Shown here: in pieces, positions 1 through 8,587 of the stretch
Numbering within the stretch: position 1 is the first letter of the stretch
How the letters are laid out: each line of letters opens with the position of its first letter
Assembly: GCA_964423405.1 (NCBI GenBank)
Contig: CAYREY010000014.1
Span: forward strand, 9,478 to 73,477
DNA length: 64,000 nucleotides
Direction of reading: 5' to 3'
Source of the DNA: Bog-950 sp964423405
GTDB lineage: Bacteria; Bacteroidota; Bacteroidia; Chitinophagales; LD1
Translations under genes and position numbers: made by a program
Notes under the pieces: generated by a model
What the model was told of the DNA's origin: nothing
Databases searched by the model: none
What the model saw: the letters and a program-made list of their open reading frames with translations, nothing else

Positions 1-74
1 ATTGTATCACCGCTATTAGCTAATTTTGCCCTATAAACAGTAAACTTTAACCATAAACTAACAGTAAATTGGTG

Positions 75-82
75 TAGGTTTG
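75..82 (+). promoter_or_regulatory. possible -7 promoter element for the M16 operon
   Basis: TAGGTTTG matches the Bacteroidota -7 consensus TAnnTTTG exactly and lies 17 bp before the ATG of the first M16 gene. No good -33 TTTG is seen at the expected distance, so this is only a candidate. Confidence 0.35.
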
Positions 83-99
83 CCCACTTAAATTGATAC

Positions 100-1338
100 A
101 TGATAAAATTTGAGCAGTTTGAATTGAAAAACGGGCTAAAGGTAATAGTGCACGAAGATCCCTCTACTACCATGGCCGCGGTAAACATACTTTACAAAGT
201 AGGTTCGCGCGATGAAGATGCCAGCCAGACCGGCTTTGCACACCTGTTCGAGCACTTTATGTTCGAAGGCTCGGTAAACATACCCGAGTTTGATACACCA
301 CTACAAAATGCAGGTGGAGAGAACAACGCCTTTACCAGTACCGATATAACCAACTATTACGATATACTGCCGGCCAATAACCTGGAAACTGCTTTCTGGC
401 TGGAGAGCGACCGCATGCTATCGCTAGCGTTTGAAGAAGAAAGCCTGGCTACGCAGAAGAATGTGGTAATGGAAGAGTTTAAGGAGCATTACATTAACCA
501 GCCTTACGGCGATGTATGGCATAAAATGTGCGACCTGGCTTACAAGGTACACCCGTACCGCTGGCCGGTTATAGGCCTTAACCTGCAGCATATAGAGCAG
601 GTTAAAATGCAAAGCGCCCGCGATTTTTATTTTAAATACTACCGCCCCAACAACGCGGTAATGGTAGTAGCCGGTAACGTTAAAACCGCGCAGATACAAA
701 AGCTGGCCGAAAAATGGTTTGGCGAAATACCATCGGGCGAAAAGATAATACGTAACCTGCCGCAGGAGCCTGTACAAAACGAAGAGCGCATACTGGAAGT
801 AAAAGCCGATGTGCCTGTACATGCTTTGTACAAAGCCTATAAAATGGGTGCACGTACCGATGCCGATTTTTATGCGTCGGATTTACTGCGCGATATATTA
901 AGCACCGGCGAATCATCGCGCCTGTACCAGCAACTGGTAAAAGAGAAAAAGCTGTTCAGCAGTATCAGTGCCTACAGCACCGAAACCATAGATGCCGGCA
1001 TGTTGATGGTAGAAGGCCGGTTGGCGAAAGGGGTAGGTATAGATGAAGCTGACAAAGCTGTAACACAGGCACTGGAAGAAATGGTGACTACCAAAGTAAC
1101 CGAAGAGGAATTAACCAAGGTGAAAAACAAAATAGAGGCTTATGTAACCTTTGGCGAAGTAAACGTGCTTAACCGTGCTATGAACCTGGCCTACTTTGAT
1201 ATGCTGGGTAACGCCGCCGGTGTTAACCACGAGATAGAAAAATACATGGCCGTAACACCCGATAGTCTGCAACAGGCTGCCGCCCGTATTTTTGATAAAA
1301 ACAAAAGTAATACCATTAAGTATTTAAGTAATAACTAG
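100..1338 (+). CDS. M16 family zinc peptidase, catalytic subunit
   Basis: This 412-aa protein is a metallopeptidase of family M16 (pitrilysin/processing-peptidase type). The inverted zinc motif HLFEH is at residues 48-52, and the third ligand is expected at the Glu pair near 125-126 in VVMEEF. An N-terminal M16 domain is followed by the inactive-type M16_C domain, which carries SSRLYQQLVKEKKLFSS. No signal peptide is seen, so it may be cytoplasmic, or periplasmic by another route. It is followed by a second M16 gene without the zinc motif. The two probably form the heterodimer typical of bacterial two-gene M16 systems, degrading peptides. The substrate is unknown. Confidence 0.9.
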   Translation: MIKFEQFELKNGLKVIVHEDPSTTMAAVNILYKVGSRDEDASQTGFAHLFEHFMFEGSVNIPEFDTPLQNAGGENNAFTSTDITNYYDILPANNLETAFWLESDRMLSLAFEEESLATQKNVVMEEFKEHYINQPYGDVWHKMCDLAYKVHPYRWPVIGLNLQHIEQVKMQSARDFYFKYYRPNNAVMVVAGNVKTAQIQKLAEKWFGEIPSGEKIIRNLPQEPVQNEERILEVKADVPVHALYKAYKMGARTDADFYASDLLRDILSTGESSRLYQQLVKEKKLFSSISAYSTETIDAGMLMVEGRLAKGVGIDEADKAVTQALEEMVTTKVTEEELTKVKNKIEAYVTFGEVNVLNRAMNLAYFDMLGNAAGVNHEIEKYMAVTPDSLQQAAARIFDKNKSNTIKYLSNN

Positions 1339-1457
1339 TAAATATATTTTATAGAACCGGTTTCTGTACCTTGTGTGCAGGGTGGTTCTCCCCTCTCTGT
1401 AGGAGAGGGGAGATGCCGACAGGCAGAGGGGGGAGGCCGGTATTTAAGTAATAACTA
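1320..1457. repeat. small palindromic element flanked by 18-bp direct repeats of the upstream gene end
   Basis: An 18-bp stretch covering the last codons and stop of the first M16 gene (1320-1337) recurs exactly at 1440-1457. About 102 bp lies between, including a 10-bp stem hairpin (CTCCCCTCTC, loop TGTA, matching GAGAGGGGAG) and a GAGGGGGGAGG tail. Removing one copy plus the insert would leave a stop codon about 10 nt before the ATG of the second M16 gene, which is normal operon spacing. It looks like an insertion with target duplication, or a tandem duplication. Confidence 0.75.
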
Positions 1458-1467
1458 AGCAAAGAAC

Positions 1468-2745
1468 ATGAGTATAAACAGAGCTATTGCTCCGGATATT
1501 AACCTGATAGATAAACTGGAATTTCCGCAGATTGAAAAAGTAACACTGGATAACGGTGTAGAAGTGTACCTGCTGAACGAAGGTGAGCAGGATGTAGTGA
1601 AAGTAGAGTTGATGTATAAAGCCGGTAAATGGTACGAAGCTAAAAACCTGGTAGCCGATTTAACCAACCGCATGCTGCGCGAAGGTACCGGTAGCAAAAC
1701 AGCCAAACAACTGGCCGATACATTCGATTACTACGGTGCTAATTTTGGTAGTTCGGCTGGTTTCGAAACCGGCGGGGCATCGCTATATAGCCTTACCAAA
1801 CACGTAGATAACCTGTTGCCGTTGCTGCACGAGATATTTGAAGATTCTGTTTTTCCGGAACATGAACTGGAAACTATCATCAGCAACCGCAAGCAGCGCC
1901 TGCTGGTAGATTTGAAGAAGAACGATTTTGTAGCTAACCGTCAGTTTATTGGGGCCTTATTTGGTTACAAGCACCCGTATGGCCGCATTACCGAGGTAAG
2001 CAATTTTGAAGACCTGACCGTTGCCGACCTGAAAGCACACTACAAAACCTATTACGACCCGGCTACGCTTATCATTATGGTGTCGGGTAAGTTTAACGAT
2101 ACGCTGGTAAAGCAACTTAATAATACCTTTGGTAAAAGACCTGCCAGCGCCGTTAAGCCCGGCGAGGGTTTAACCTATGCTATTGAACCAAGTACCGAAC
2201 TGGTACACCATACCGAAAAAGCCGACTCGGTGCAGAGTGCTATACTGATAGGTAACCTTAGTATTAATAAAACGCATCCCGATTTTCTTAGGCTATCGGT
2301 ACTTAATACCGTGTTTGGTGGCTACTTTGGTTCGCGCCTTATGAGCAATATACGCGAAGAGAAAGGTTATACCTATGGTGTACACTCAACCTTTGCATCG
2401 TACCCGCATGGTGGTTTTATCGAAATATCATCGGAGGTAGGTAAAGATGTACGCGAAGCTACGTTGAACGAAATTAAGTTTGAGATTGGTCGCCTGCGCA
2501 CCGAACTGATACCTGGTGATGAACTGGATGTAGTAAAGAACTACATGAGCGGCAAAATACTGCGCAGTATAGATGGGCCTATGAAGTTTTCGGAAACACT
2601 TAAGGGCCTGCTGATATACAAGCAGGATGTAAGCTACATACAAAGCCTGCTGAACACCGTGCGCAATGTAACATCGGAAGAGTTACTGGAACTAGCCAAT
2701 AAATATTTCGACTACGACAAAATGTATAAAGTAACGGTAGGGTAA
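1468..2745 (+). CDS. M16 family peptidase, non-catalytic partner subunit
   Basis: This 425-aa M16-fold protein aligns by eye with the gene before it, but where HxxEH should be it reads NRMLREG, so it has no zinc site. It keeps the REEKGYTYGVHS segment of the C-terminal half, whose Arg/Tyr residues hold substrate in non-catalytic M16 subunits. It is therefore likely the substrate-binding half of a heterodimer with the 100-1338 product. The spacer to that gene is enlarged by the duplicated element at 1320-1457. A strong terminator follows at 2767. Confidence 0.88.
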   Translation: MSINRAIAPDINLIDKLEFPQIEKVTLDNGVEVYLLNEGEQDVVKVELMYKAGKWYEAKNLVADLTNRMLREGTGSKTAKQLADTFDYYGANFGSSAGFETGGASLYSLTKHVDNLLPLLHEIFEDSVFPEHELETIISNRKQRLLVDLKKNDFVANRQFIGALFGYKHPYGRITEVSNFEDLTVADLKAHYKTYYDPATLIIMVSGKFNDTLVKQLNNTFGKRPASAVKPGEGLTYAIEPSTELVHHTEKADSVQSAILIGNLSINKTHPDFLRLSVLNTVFGGYFGSRLMSNIREEKGYTYGVHSTFASYPHGGFIEISSEVGKDVREATLNEIKFEIGRLRTELIPGDELDVVKNYMSGKILRSIDGPMKFSETLKGLLIYKQDVSYIQSLLNTVRNVTSEELLELANKYFDYDKMYKVTVG

Positions 2746-2766
2746 TTGCCATATCGCCATAAATGA

Positions 2767-2799
2767 AAAGGCCGCAGATACTATCTGTGGCCTTTTTTA
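2767..2799 (+). terminator. rho-independent terminator of the M16 operon
   Basis: AAGGCCGCAGAT pairs with ATCTGTGGCCTT around a 3-nt loop and is followed by a run of six T. It lies 22 bp after the stop of the second M16 gene. Confidence 0.85.
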
Positions 2800-2911
2800 T
2801 GGTGTGGACTACGTCTTTTTTATAGTAAAATAGCCAATAATTGTACAAAACGGGCGTTTGCAACTAAACCGTTTCGGTATAACTCTTAATATTGTAACTA
2901 TTATTGCGCCC

Positions 2912-4699
2912 GTGAAATTGAAATTGCTTTTAGTTCCGTTTTTGGTTACAGTGTTTTGTTTAACCGGATTTAGTCAGGTAATACTGGCCCCCGACCTGCA
3001 ATGCGTGCAAAACGACCAGGTAAACGGCGATATTACCCTGTACTGGACTAACCCACCGGCCAATGCCTGTGGCGCGTTTGTACAGTACACTATTTATGGT
3101 TCGCCAACAGGTCCCGGTGGCCCGTACACCGCTACAGCTGTTACCAACCAGGCTGCTACCAGTTATTTGTTTACCGGTGCGTTGGGTGTATCTACTACCT
3201 GGTATTATTATATGGAGGCCAGCTATAACTGCGCTGGTGCTACCGTGTTGCAATCCGATACGGTAAATAACCTGAACCCTACCACCCCTACCATTGTAAA
3301 TGTAAACGTAACCCCCGGTGGTAATGTTGAGTTTAACTGGCAACCCGGCCCATCGCCGCAAACCCAGTGTTATGTTATTTATTACTACCTGCCCAACGGT
3401 CTGGCAGTTCCGCTCGATACGGTTTGTGGTTATAACAGCACTACTTACCTGGATGTAACCGGCGACCCTACCAGCGGTTCGCTCGTGTACTCAATAGCTG
3501 CGCTGGATAGCTGCGGCAAAATAAGTGCCTACAGTACTTATCCGCACAATACACTTTTTGCTTCGGCTGCGTCGCAGGCCTGCCAAAGCCAGGTAGATCT
3601 CTCATGGAACCGCTATATTAACTGGCCACAGAGTGTGCTGCGTTACGAGGTATGGGTTAGCCGCAACGACAGTGCCTACGCTAAAGTAGCCGAGGTAGAT
3701 ACTGCCAACCTGGTTTATAACTATACGGGTTTTAATGATGGCGACTCGCTGTGTATATACATTAAAGCCGTAAGTGCTGCCGACTCTAACATTACCTCTA
3801 ATAGTAATTATATGTGTATGCGGGCCTCTATTGTACAGCCCCCGCGCTATAATTATATTACCAATGCCACGGTAGATTTAAATAACCACATTACTGTTAC
3901 CTGGATGATAGATTCGCTGGCTGAGTTGATTTACTACAAGGTACAGCGCAGCACCAATAATACCACCTACCAGCCGATAGAGCAGATAGCGGCACCAAGC
4001 CCATTGCGCCGGTTTGAAACTTATGAAGACTCTCTAGGGATTATGCCGCAGAATAACCCTTATTACTACAAAATTGTGGCTATTGACAGCTGCCAGACCC
4101 AGTTTGAATCGGGCGAAGTAAAAACCGTAAACCTTAAAGGTGAGTTATACGATTATTATATAGCCAACCTTACCTGGAACGATTTTGAACTGTTTGGTGC
4201 AACTGTAGTACGTTACAATCTGTACCGCAACATTACCGGTACGTATCAGTTAATACGTTCATTCACTCCGGGCACTAACAGCTACTCCGATTCGCTACAG
4301 CAGTTTTTAGATGCCAACGGCATATTCTGCTACCGCATAGAGGCAGTTTATGATCTTGATTTGCCGCTGGCAAATTATACAGCTACGCTATCTAGCTGGA
4401 GTAACGAGCAATGCATTATTCACCGCCCTATTATTTACATACCCAATGCCTTTGCACCCAATGGTGTAAACAATGTGTTTAAGCCAACTATTATATACGG
4501 CGAGCCCAAAGGGTATGTAATGACTATATTTAACCGCTATGGTGGTAAAGTATTTGAATCTACCGACCCGGAGGTAGGATGGGATGGAATAGACCACGGT
4601 AAAGAAGCCCAGCTTGGGGCTTATGCTTACCTGATACAGTTTTATGCCAATGATGGTGTGCAGGTAGAACGCAAGGGTATGGTGCTGCTGGTTAAATAA
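2912..4699 (+). CDS. secreted T9SS type B (gliding-motility C-terminal domain) protein
   Basis: This is a large secreted protein of about 595 aa. I prefer the GTG at 2912 over the upstream ATG at 2858 because it begins directly with a signal peptide (VKLKLLLVPFLVTVFCLTGFSQ region). The body consists of fibronectin/Ig-like beta domains with repeated strands such as LRYEVWVSRND and YYKVQRSTNN. The C-terminus from about YIPNAFAPNGVNNVF through GWDGIDHGKEAQLGAYAYLIQF to the end is the CHU_C / type B T9SS sorting domain, so the protein should reach the cell surface or medium through T9SS. No enzyme domain is recognised; an adhesin or structural role is inference. Confidence 0.85.
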   Translation: MKLKLLLVPFLVTVFCLTGFSQVILAPDLQCVQNDQVNGDITLYWTNPPANACGAFVQYTIYGSPTGPGGPYTATAVTNQAATSYLFTGALGVSTTWYYYMEASYNCAGATVLQSDTVNNLNPTTPTIVNVNVTPGGNVEFNWQPGPSPQTQCYVIYYYLPNGLAVPLDTVCGYNSTTYLDVTGDPTSGSLVYSIAALDSCGKISAYSTYPHNTLFASAASQACQSQVDLSWNRYINWPQSVLRYEVWVSRNDSAYAKVAEVDTANLVYNYTGFNDGDSLCIYIKAVSAADSNITSNSNYMCMRASIVQPPRYNYITNATVDLNNHITVTWMIDSLAELIYYKVQRSTNNTTYQPIEQIAAPSPLRRFETYEDSLGIMPQNNPYYYKIVAIDSCQTQFESGEVKTVNLKGELYDYYIANLTWNDFELFGATVVRYNLYRNITGTYQLIRSFTPGTNSYSDSLQQFLDANGIFCYRIEAVYDLDLPLANYTATLSSWSNEQCIIHRPIIYIPNAFAPNGVNNVFKPTIIYGEPKGYVMTIFNRYGGKVFESTDPEVGWDGIDHGKEAQLGAYAYLIQFYANDGVQVERKGMVLLVK

Positions 4700-4828
4700 C
4701 ACTCTCCGTCATTGCGAGGATGATTTCGGCTTTGCGAAATCTGACGAAGCAATCTGCCGCACAAACAAAGTGGTTGCTACTTTTTATGTTGCTGGCAGTG
4801 TAATTACTTTACAGTGCTGCTGGTTAAA
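4682..4828. repeat. dispersed intergenic element between 15-bp direct repeats
   Basis: GTGCTGCTGGTTAAA, the last codons of the T9SS gene, occurs at 4682-4696 and again at 4814-4828, where it forms the end of the convergent hydrolase gene. Between them is a sequence of the type GTCATTGCGAGG ... GACGAAGCAATCTG, which from general knowledge is a very common dispersed intergenic element in Bacteroidota and other bacteria. The layout matches the element at 1320-1457: insert plus duplicated flank. Confidence 0.65.
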
Positions 4829-5775
4829 ACACTATCTGTTACCGGATTTAAAAATTTCTCTATAAGATCCCTCGTTTTAACCGGTTCTTCTATCATCGGG
4901 CAATGGCCGCACTGGTCAATAATTTCAACAGCACTGCCTTTAATTGCTTTATGAAAGCGTTCTGCATGCTCTACCGGTATAATTTCATCGCCGCTACCCC
5001 AAATAATTAAGGTGGGGCGGGTTACCTTACTTATCAGCGATTCATCGGGAAACTGGTTGCTGGTTGCCAGGTTAAGCATGTGGGCTATGTTGCCATCGCG
5101 GTTGGTAAAACGGTTGTTCCGTAGTATAAATTCTGCCGGTATCGAGTCATCTTTAAAAAATGTACGTCGGGCACCCTCGCGGCTCATAAACATAGGCATG
5201 CCTTTATTAAACATCTGGCGTACCGATTTAAACTTAAACATCATCAGGTTGCCGGCAATTTTTTCCGAATCGTAGCCCGCAGGGTCCAGCAATACAATTT
5301 TGCGTACTTTATTGGGGTGGTCAATGGCGGTCATCCAGGTAGCCGCGCCGCCCATGCTGTTGCCTATTACATATACCGAATCGAGGTGCAGGGTATCCAG
5401 TATAAAAGTGATGTAGTCGCGGTAATCCTGCAGGTAATTTTCGTTTTCATTTACTGCCGGAAAATCCGACAGGCCAAACCCCGGTAAGTCTATACGTACT
5501 ACACGGTACTTGTCTTTCATCAGGGCGGCCAGCTCGTTAAAGTTGGTGTACGAGCCACCAAAGCCGTGTATCATCAGCACCGGAAAGCCGCTGCCCTCAT
5601 CGGTATAGTGTACCTCGGCATTGCGCCAGGTAATAAAGTGCGAAGCCGGAGAACCTAGGTCTTTTTTGGCCTGCTCTTTACTTATTATCATATCAGGCTG
5701 CAGCAGTATAAAAGTAAGCGGAACGAGGAAAATAGTAACCAGTGCAATGGCAATAAACCCCAGTTTCTTATTCAT
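4804..5775 (-). CDS. alpha/beta hydrolase, membrane-anchored or exported
   Basis: This 323-aa protein has the alpha/beta-hydrolase fold. It shows the oxyanion-loop motif HGFGGSYTNF, the nucleophile elbow GNSMGGA (Ser nucleophile), the acid in WGSGDEIIP and the catalytic His in DQCGHCPMIEEP. An N-terminal hydrophobic stretch (about residues 5-27, LGFIAIALVTIFLVPLTFILL) acts as a signal anchor or signal peptide. The class covers lipases, esterases and C-C bond hydrolases; the substrate cannot be told from sequence. The gene is convergent with the T9SS gene, and its last codons lie in the duplicated flank described at 4682-4828. Confidence 0.88.
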   Translation of the reverse strand: MNKKLGFIAIALVTIFLVPLTFILLQPDMIISKEQAKKDLGSPASHFITWRNAEVHYTDEGSGFPVLMIHGFGGSYTNFNELAALMKDKYRVVRIDLPGFGLSDFPAVNENENYLQDYRDYITFILDTLHLDSVYVIGNSMGGAATWMTAIDHPNKVRKIVLLDPAGYDSEKIAGNLMMFKFKSVRQMFNKGMPMFMSREGARRTFFKDDSIPAEFILRNNRFTNRDGNIAHMLNLATSNQFPDESLISKVTRPTLIIWGSGDEIIPVEHAERFHKAIKGSAVEIIDQCGHCPMIEEPVKTRDLIEKFLNPVTDSVLTSSTVK

Positions 5776-5855
5776 ATTTCGGCATTTGAACGCCGAATAT
5801 GCTTAAAAAAATGATATAGGTTTTGGAAACCGTACAGCTTTATTCATATTTGCGC

Positions 5856-7337
5856 ATGGCAGCAAAAAAATCCTTCTCCGATAAATTCTCCTTTGAGGGA
5901 ATAACTTTCGATGACGTTTTAATGGTTCCGGCTTACTCAGAGGTACTTCCGCGCGAGGTAGAAATAAGCACGCAACTAACCCGCAATATCCGCATTAATG
6001 TTCCCCTGGTGTCGGCCGCCATGGATACCGTAACCGAATCGGCACTGGCTATTGCCATAGCCCGCGAGGGCGGTATAGGCATACTGCACAAAAACATGAG
6101 CATAGAAAAACAGGCCGAAATGGTGCGTAAAGTTAAACGTGCCGACAGCGGCATGATAATAGACCCTATAATACTGGATGAAGATGCGATTGTGGGCCAG
6201 GCACACCGTATAATGAGCGAAAACCGTATTGGTGGTATTCCCATTGTAAGCAAAGCGGGTAAACTGGTAGGTATACTTACCAACCGCGACCTGCGTTTTG
6301 AGAAAAACATGAAACGCAAGGTAACGGATATAATGACCGTAGAAAAGCTGATTACCGCCCCTAAAGGCACCGATCTTAAACAAGCCGAGAAAATACTGGA
6401 GAAACATAAAATTGAAAAGCTGCCGGTGGTAGATACTGCTGGTAAACTGGTAGGCCTTATTACCTATAAGGATATACTGAAAGTTAAAAACCACCCGAAC
6501 GGTTCTAAAGATAAATTCGGACGCTTGTTATGTGGGGCAGCCGTAGGTGTTACTGCCGATATGCTACAGCGTATAGAAGCGCTGGCTGCTGTAGGCGTAG
6601 ATGTGGTTTGTATAGATACAGCACACGGCCACAGCCGCGGTGTATTACAATCAATAAAAAAAGCCAAGCAAACATTTAAGCACCTGGATATAGTAGGTGG
6701 TAACGTGGCTACCGAAGCCGGTGCCAAAGCCCTGATAGATGCCGGTGTAGATGGTGTGAAAGTAGGGGTGGGTCCTGGTTCTATATGTACTACGCGTATA
6801 GTAGCCGGTGTGGGTGTGCCACAGCTAACCGCCATATTTGAGGCTGCCAAAGCCGGTAAAAAAGCCGGTGTGCCAATTATAGCCGATGGCGGTATACGCT
6901 ATACCGGCGATATTGTAAAAGCTATTGCTGCCGGTGCCGATACAGTAATGGCCGGTGGTATTTTTGCCGGTACCGACGAAAGCCCGGGCGAGACTATTAT
7001 TTACGAAGGCCGTAAGTTTAAATCGTACCGTGGTATGGGTAGCGTAGAGGCTATGCAGGAGGGAAGTAAAGACCGCTATTTTCAGGATGTGGAGGAGGAT
7101 ATTAAAAAACTGGTACCCGAAGGTATAGTAGGCCGCGTGCCGTTTAAAGGCTCGGTGCAGGAGGTAATGTACCAATACATTGGTGGTTTGCGTGCCGGTA
7201 TGGGTTACTGTGGCGCTAAAAATATTAAAGCATTACAGCAGGCGCAGTTTGTGCGTATTACCAACGCCGGTATGCAGGAGAGCCACCCGCACGATGTAAT
7301 GATTACCAAAGAAAGCCCTAACTACTCGCGTAAGTAG
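5856..7337 (+). CDS. guaB: inosine-5'-monophosphate dehydrogenase
   Basis: IMP dehydrogenase converts IMP to XMP with NAD+, the committed step of GMP synthesis in the cytosol. From the ATG at 5856 the product is 493 aa, the usual length; the in-frame TTG at 5823 would add a non-conserved leader. The N-terminal FEGITFDDVLMVP is typical. Two CBS domains (about residues 95-220) interrupt the TIM barrel, the catalytic Cys is at about residue 311 in GPGSICTTRIV, and the flap region EGIVGRVPFKG is present. It stands alone and ends in two strong hairpins. Confidence 0.97.
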   Translation: MAAKKSFSDKFSFEGITFDDVLMVPAYSEVLPREVEISTQLTRNIRINVPLVSAAMDTVTESALAIAIAREGGIGILHKNMSIEKQAEMVRKVKRADSGMIIDPIILDEDAIVGQAHRIMSENRIGGIPIVSKAGKLVGILTNRDLRFEKNMKRKVTDIMTVEKLITAPKGTDLKQAEKILEKHKIEKLPVVDTAGKLVGLITYKDILKVKNHPNGSKDKFGRLLCGAAVGVTADMLQRIEALAAVGVDVVCIDTAHGHSRGVLQSIKKAKQTFKHLDIVGGNVATEAGAKALIDAGVDGVKVGVGPGSICTTRIVAGVGVPQLTAIFEAAKAGKKAGVPIIADGGIRYTGDIVKAIAAGADTVMAGGIFAGTDESPGETIIYEGRKFKSYRGMGSVEAMQEGSKDRYFQDVEEDIKKLVPEGIVGRVPFKGSVQEVMYQYIGGLRAGMGYCGAKNIKALQQAQFVRITNAGMQESHPHDVMITKESPNYSRK

Positions 7338-7345
7338 TAACATAT

Positions 7346-7380
7346 ACTTGCCCGGTTTTAAAAACCGGGCAAGTCATTTT
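7346..7380 (+). terminator. guaB terminator, long palindrome
   Basis: ACTTGCCCGGTTTT pairs perfectly with AAAACCGGGCAAGT around one A, followed by a T-rich stretch. The same core design recurs at 55088. Confidence 0.8.
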
Positions 7381-7391
7381 ATTTATACTGC

Positions 7392-7428
7392 AAAACATCC
7401 GAAGTTTTTAAAACTTCGGATGTTTTTG
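7392..7428 (+). terminator. second tandem hairpin after guaB
   Basis: AACATCCGAAGTTTT pairs with AAAACTTCGGATGTT and is followed by TTTG TTTG. It shares the GTTTTTAAAAC centre of the previous hairpin and could be a second terminator or a member of a dispersed palindrome family. Confidence 0.7.
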
Positions 7429-7440
7429 TTTGATAGAGCA

Positions 7441-7472
7441 TTTGTTTGTTATGCTTATAAATAGTACGTTCG
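7441..7472 (+). promoter_or_regulatory. likely promoter of the SPFH/zinc-ribbon operon
   Basis: TTTG at 7441-7444 and TACGTTCG at 7465-7472 are separated by 20 bp. This fits the Bacteroidota TTTG / TAnnTTTG pattern with one mismatch. The ATG follows at 7498. Confidence 0.5.
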
Positions 7473-7497
7473 GTAGAACAAATTAAAACAACATACA

Positions 7498-8571
7498 ATG
7501 GGCTTATTCACCAACGAGTTTATTGACATAATAGAATGGGTAGATAACACCAACGATACGGTAGTGTGGAAGTTCCCTCGTTTTCAGAACGAGATAAAAA
7601 TGGGCGCTAAGCTTACCGTACGCGAAAGCCAGCAGGCAGTGTTTTTTAACGAAGGCCGCATTGCCGATGTATTTAACCCAGGGCTGTACACATTACAAAC
7701 CCAGAACATGCCCATACTAACCACCCTGATGGGTTGGAAGTACGGGTTCAACAGTCCGTTTAAGGCCGATGTGTTTTATGTAAGCACCAAACAGTTTATA
7801 GACCAGAAATGGGGAACACGTAATGCTATAACAGTTAATGATGACCGCTTTGGGTTACTGGAGTTGCGCGCTTTTGGCAATTTCAGTTTCAGGATAACCG
7901 ATGCCGGTAAGTTTATAAAGGAAATAGCCGGTACACAAAATACCTACACTACCACCGAAATACTGGATCAGCTGCGCACGCTGGTAATAACCCGCTTTAC
8001 CGACGCTATTGGCGAAGGCAAAATACCGGTAGAAAATTTTGCCGCTAACCTCGATGATTTATCGCAACTGTGTGCCACTAAAATTAACGCCGATTTTGAG
8101 AGCTACGGTATACAGGTTACGAAGTTTTTTGTAGAGAATGTTTCCATGCCGGACGAGGTGAAGAAGGAAATATTCGAATACTCGCGGCTGAACAAAATTG
8201 ACATGCAGAAACTGGCGCAGTTTAAAGCCGCTAAGAGTATTGAAGAGGCGGCGCAGAACCCCGGTGGTGCCATGGGTACCGGTATGGGCTTTGGTATGGG
8301 GATGGGCATGGGTAATATGATGACCAACATGATGGCTAATCAACTAAACCAGCAGACACCGCCGCCGCTTACACAATATTTTGTAGCCGTTAATGGTCAG
8401 CAAACCGGTCCGTTTGTATTGGCGCAGTTAGCGCAAATGGCTCAAAATGGCCAGCTGAACCGCAACAGTATGATATGGAAAACGGGTATGGCCGATTGGG
8501 CACTGGCTTCTTCTATACCCGATGTTAATGCACTATTTTCAAACGTTCCACCACCACCACCGGCTGTTTGA
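7498..8571 (+). CDS. SPFH-domain protein with C-terminal GYF_2 domain
   Basis: This 357-aa protein has an N-terminal SPFH/band-7-like domain of the YdjI type (about residues 20-240; MGLFTNEFIDIIEWVD and ESQQAVFFNEGRIADVFNPGLYTL), a Gly/Met-rich linker (about 255-285, repeated GMGMG), and a C-terminal GYF_2/DUF4339 domain (QYFVAVNGQQTGPF ... WKTGMADWALAS). It has no transmembrane helix. In Bacillus, the related YdjI works with a zinc-ribbon membrane protein and PspA in a membrane-stress module. Here the next gene 16 bp downstream is such a zinc-ribbon membrane protein, so a joint membrane-associated role is inferred. Confidence 0.85.
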   Translation: MGLFTNEFIDIIEWVDNTNDTVVWKFPRFQNEIKMGAKLTVRESQQAVFFNEGRIADVFNPGLYTLQTQNMPILTTLMGWKYGFNSPFKADVFYVSTKQFIDQKWGTRNAITVNDDRFGLLELRAFGNFSFRITDAGKFIKEIAGTQNTYTTTEILDQLRTLVITRFTDAIGEGKIPVENFAANLDDLSQLCATKINADFESYGIQVTKFFVENVSMPDEVKKEIFEYSRLNKIDMQKLAQFKAAKSIEEAAQNPGGAMGTGMGFGMGMGMGNMMTNMMANQLNQQTPPPLTQYFVAVNGQQTGPFVLAQLAQMAQNGQLNRNSMIWKTGMADWALASSIPDVNALFSNVPPPPPAV

Positions 8572-8587
8572 TTTATAAACTATAGTT

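Noticed and set aside
5976..6494. 172-aa minus-strand frame inside guaB
   Set aside because: It lies wholly opposite a highly conserved gene and has an implausible Tyr/Phe-rich composition.
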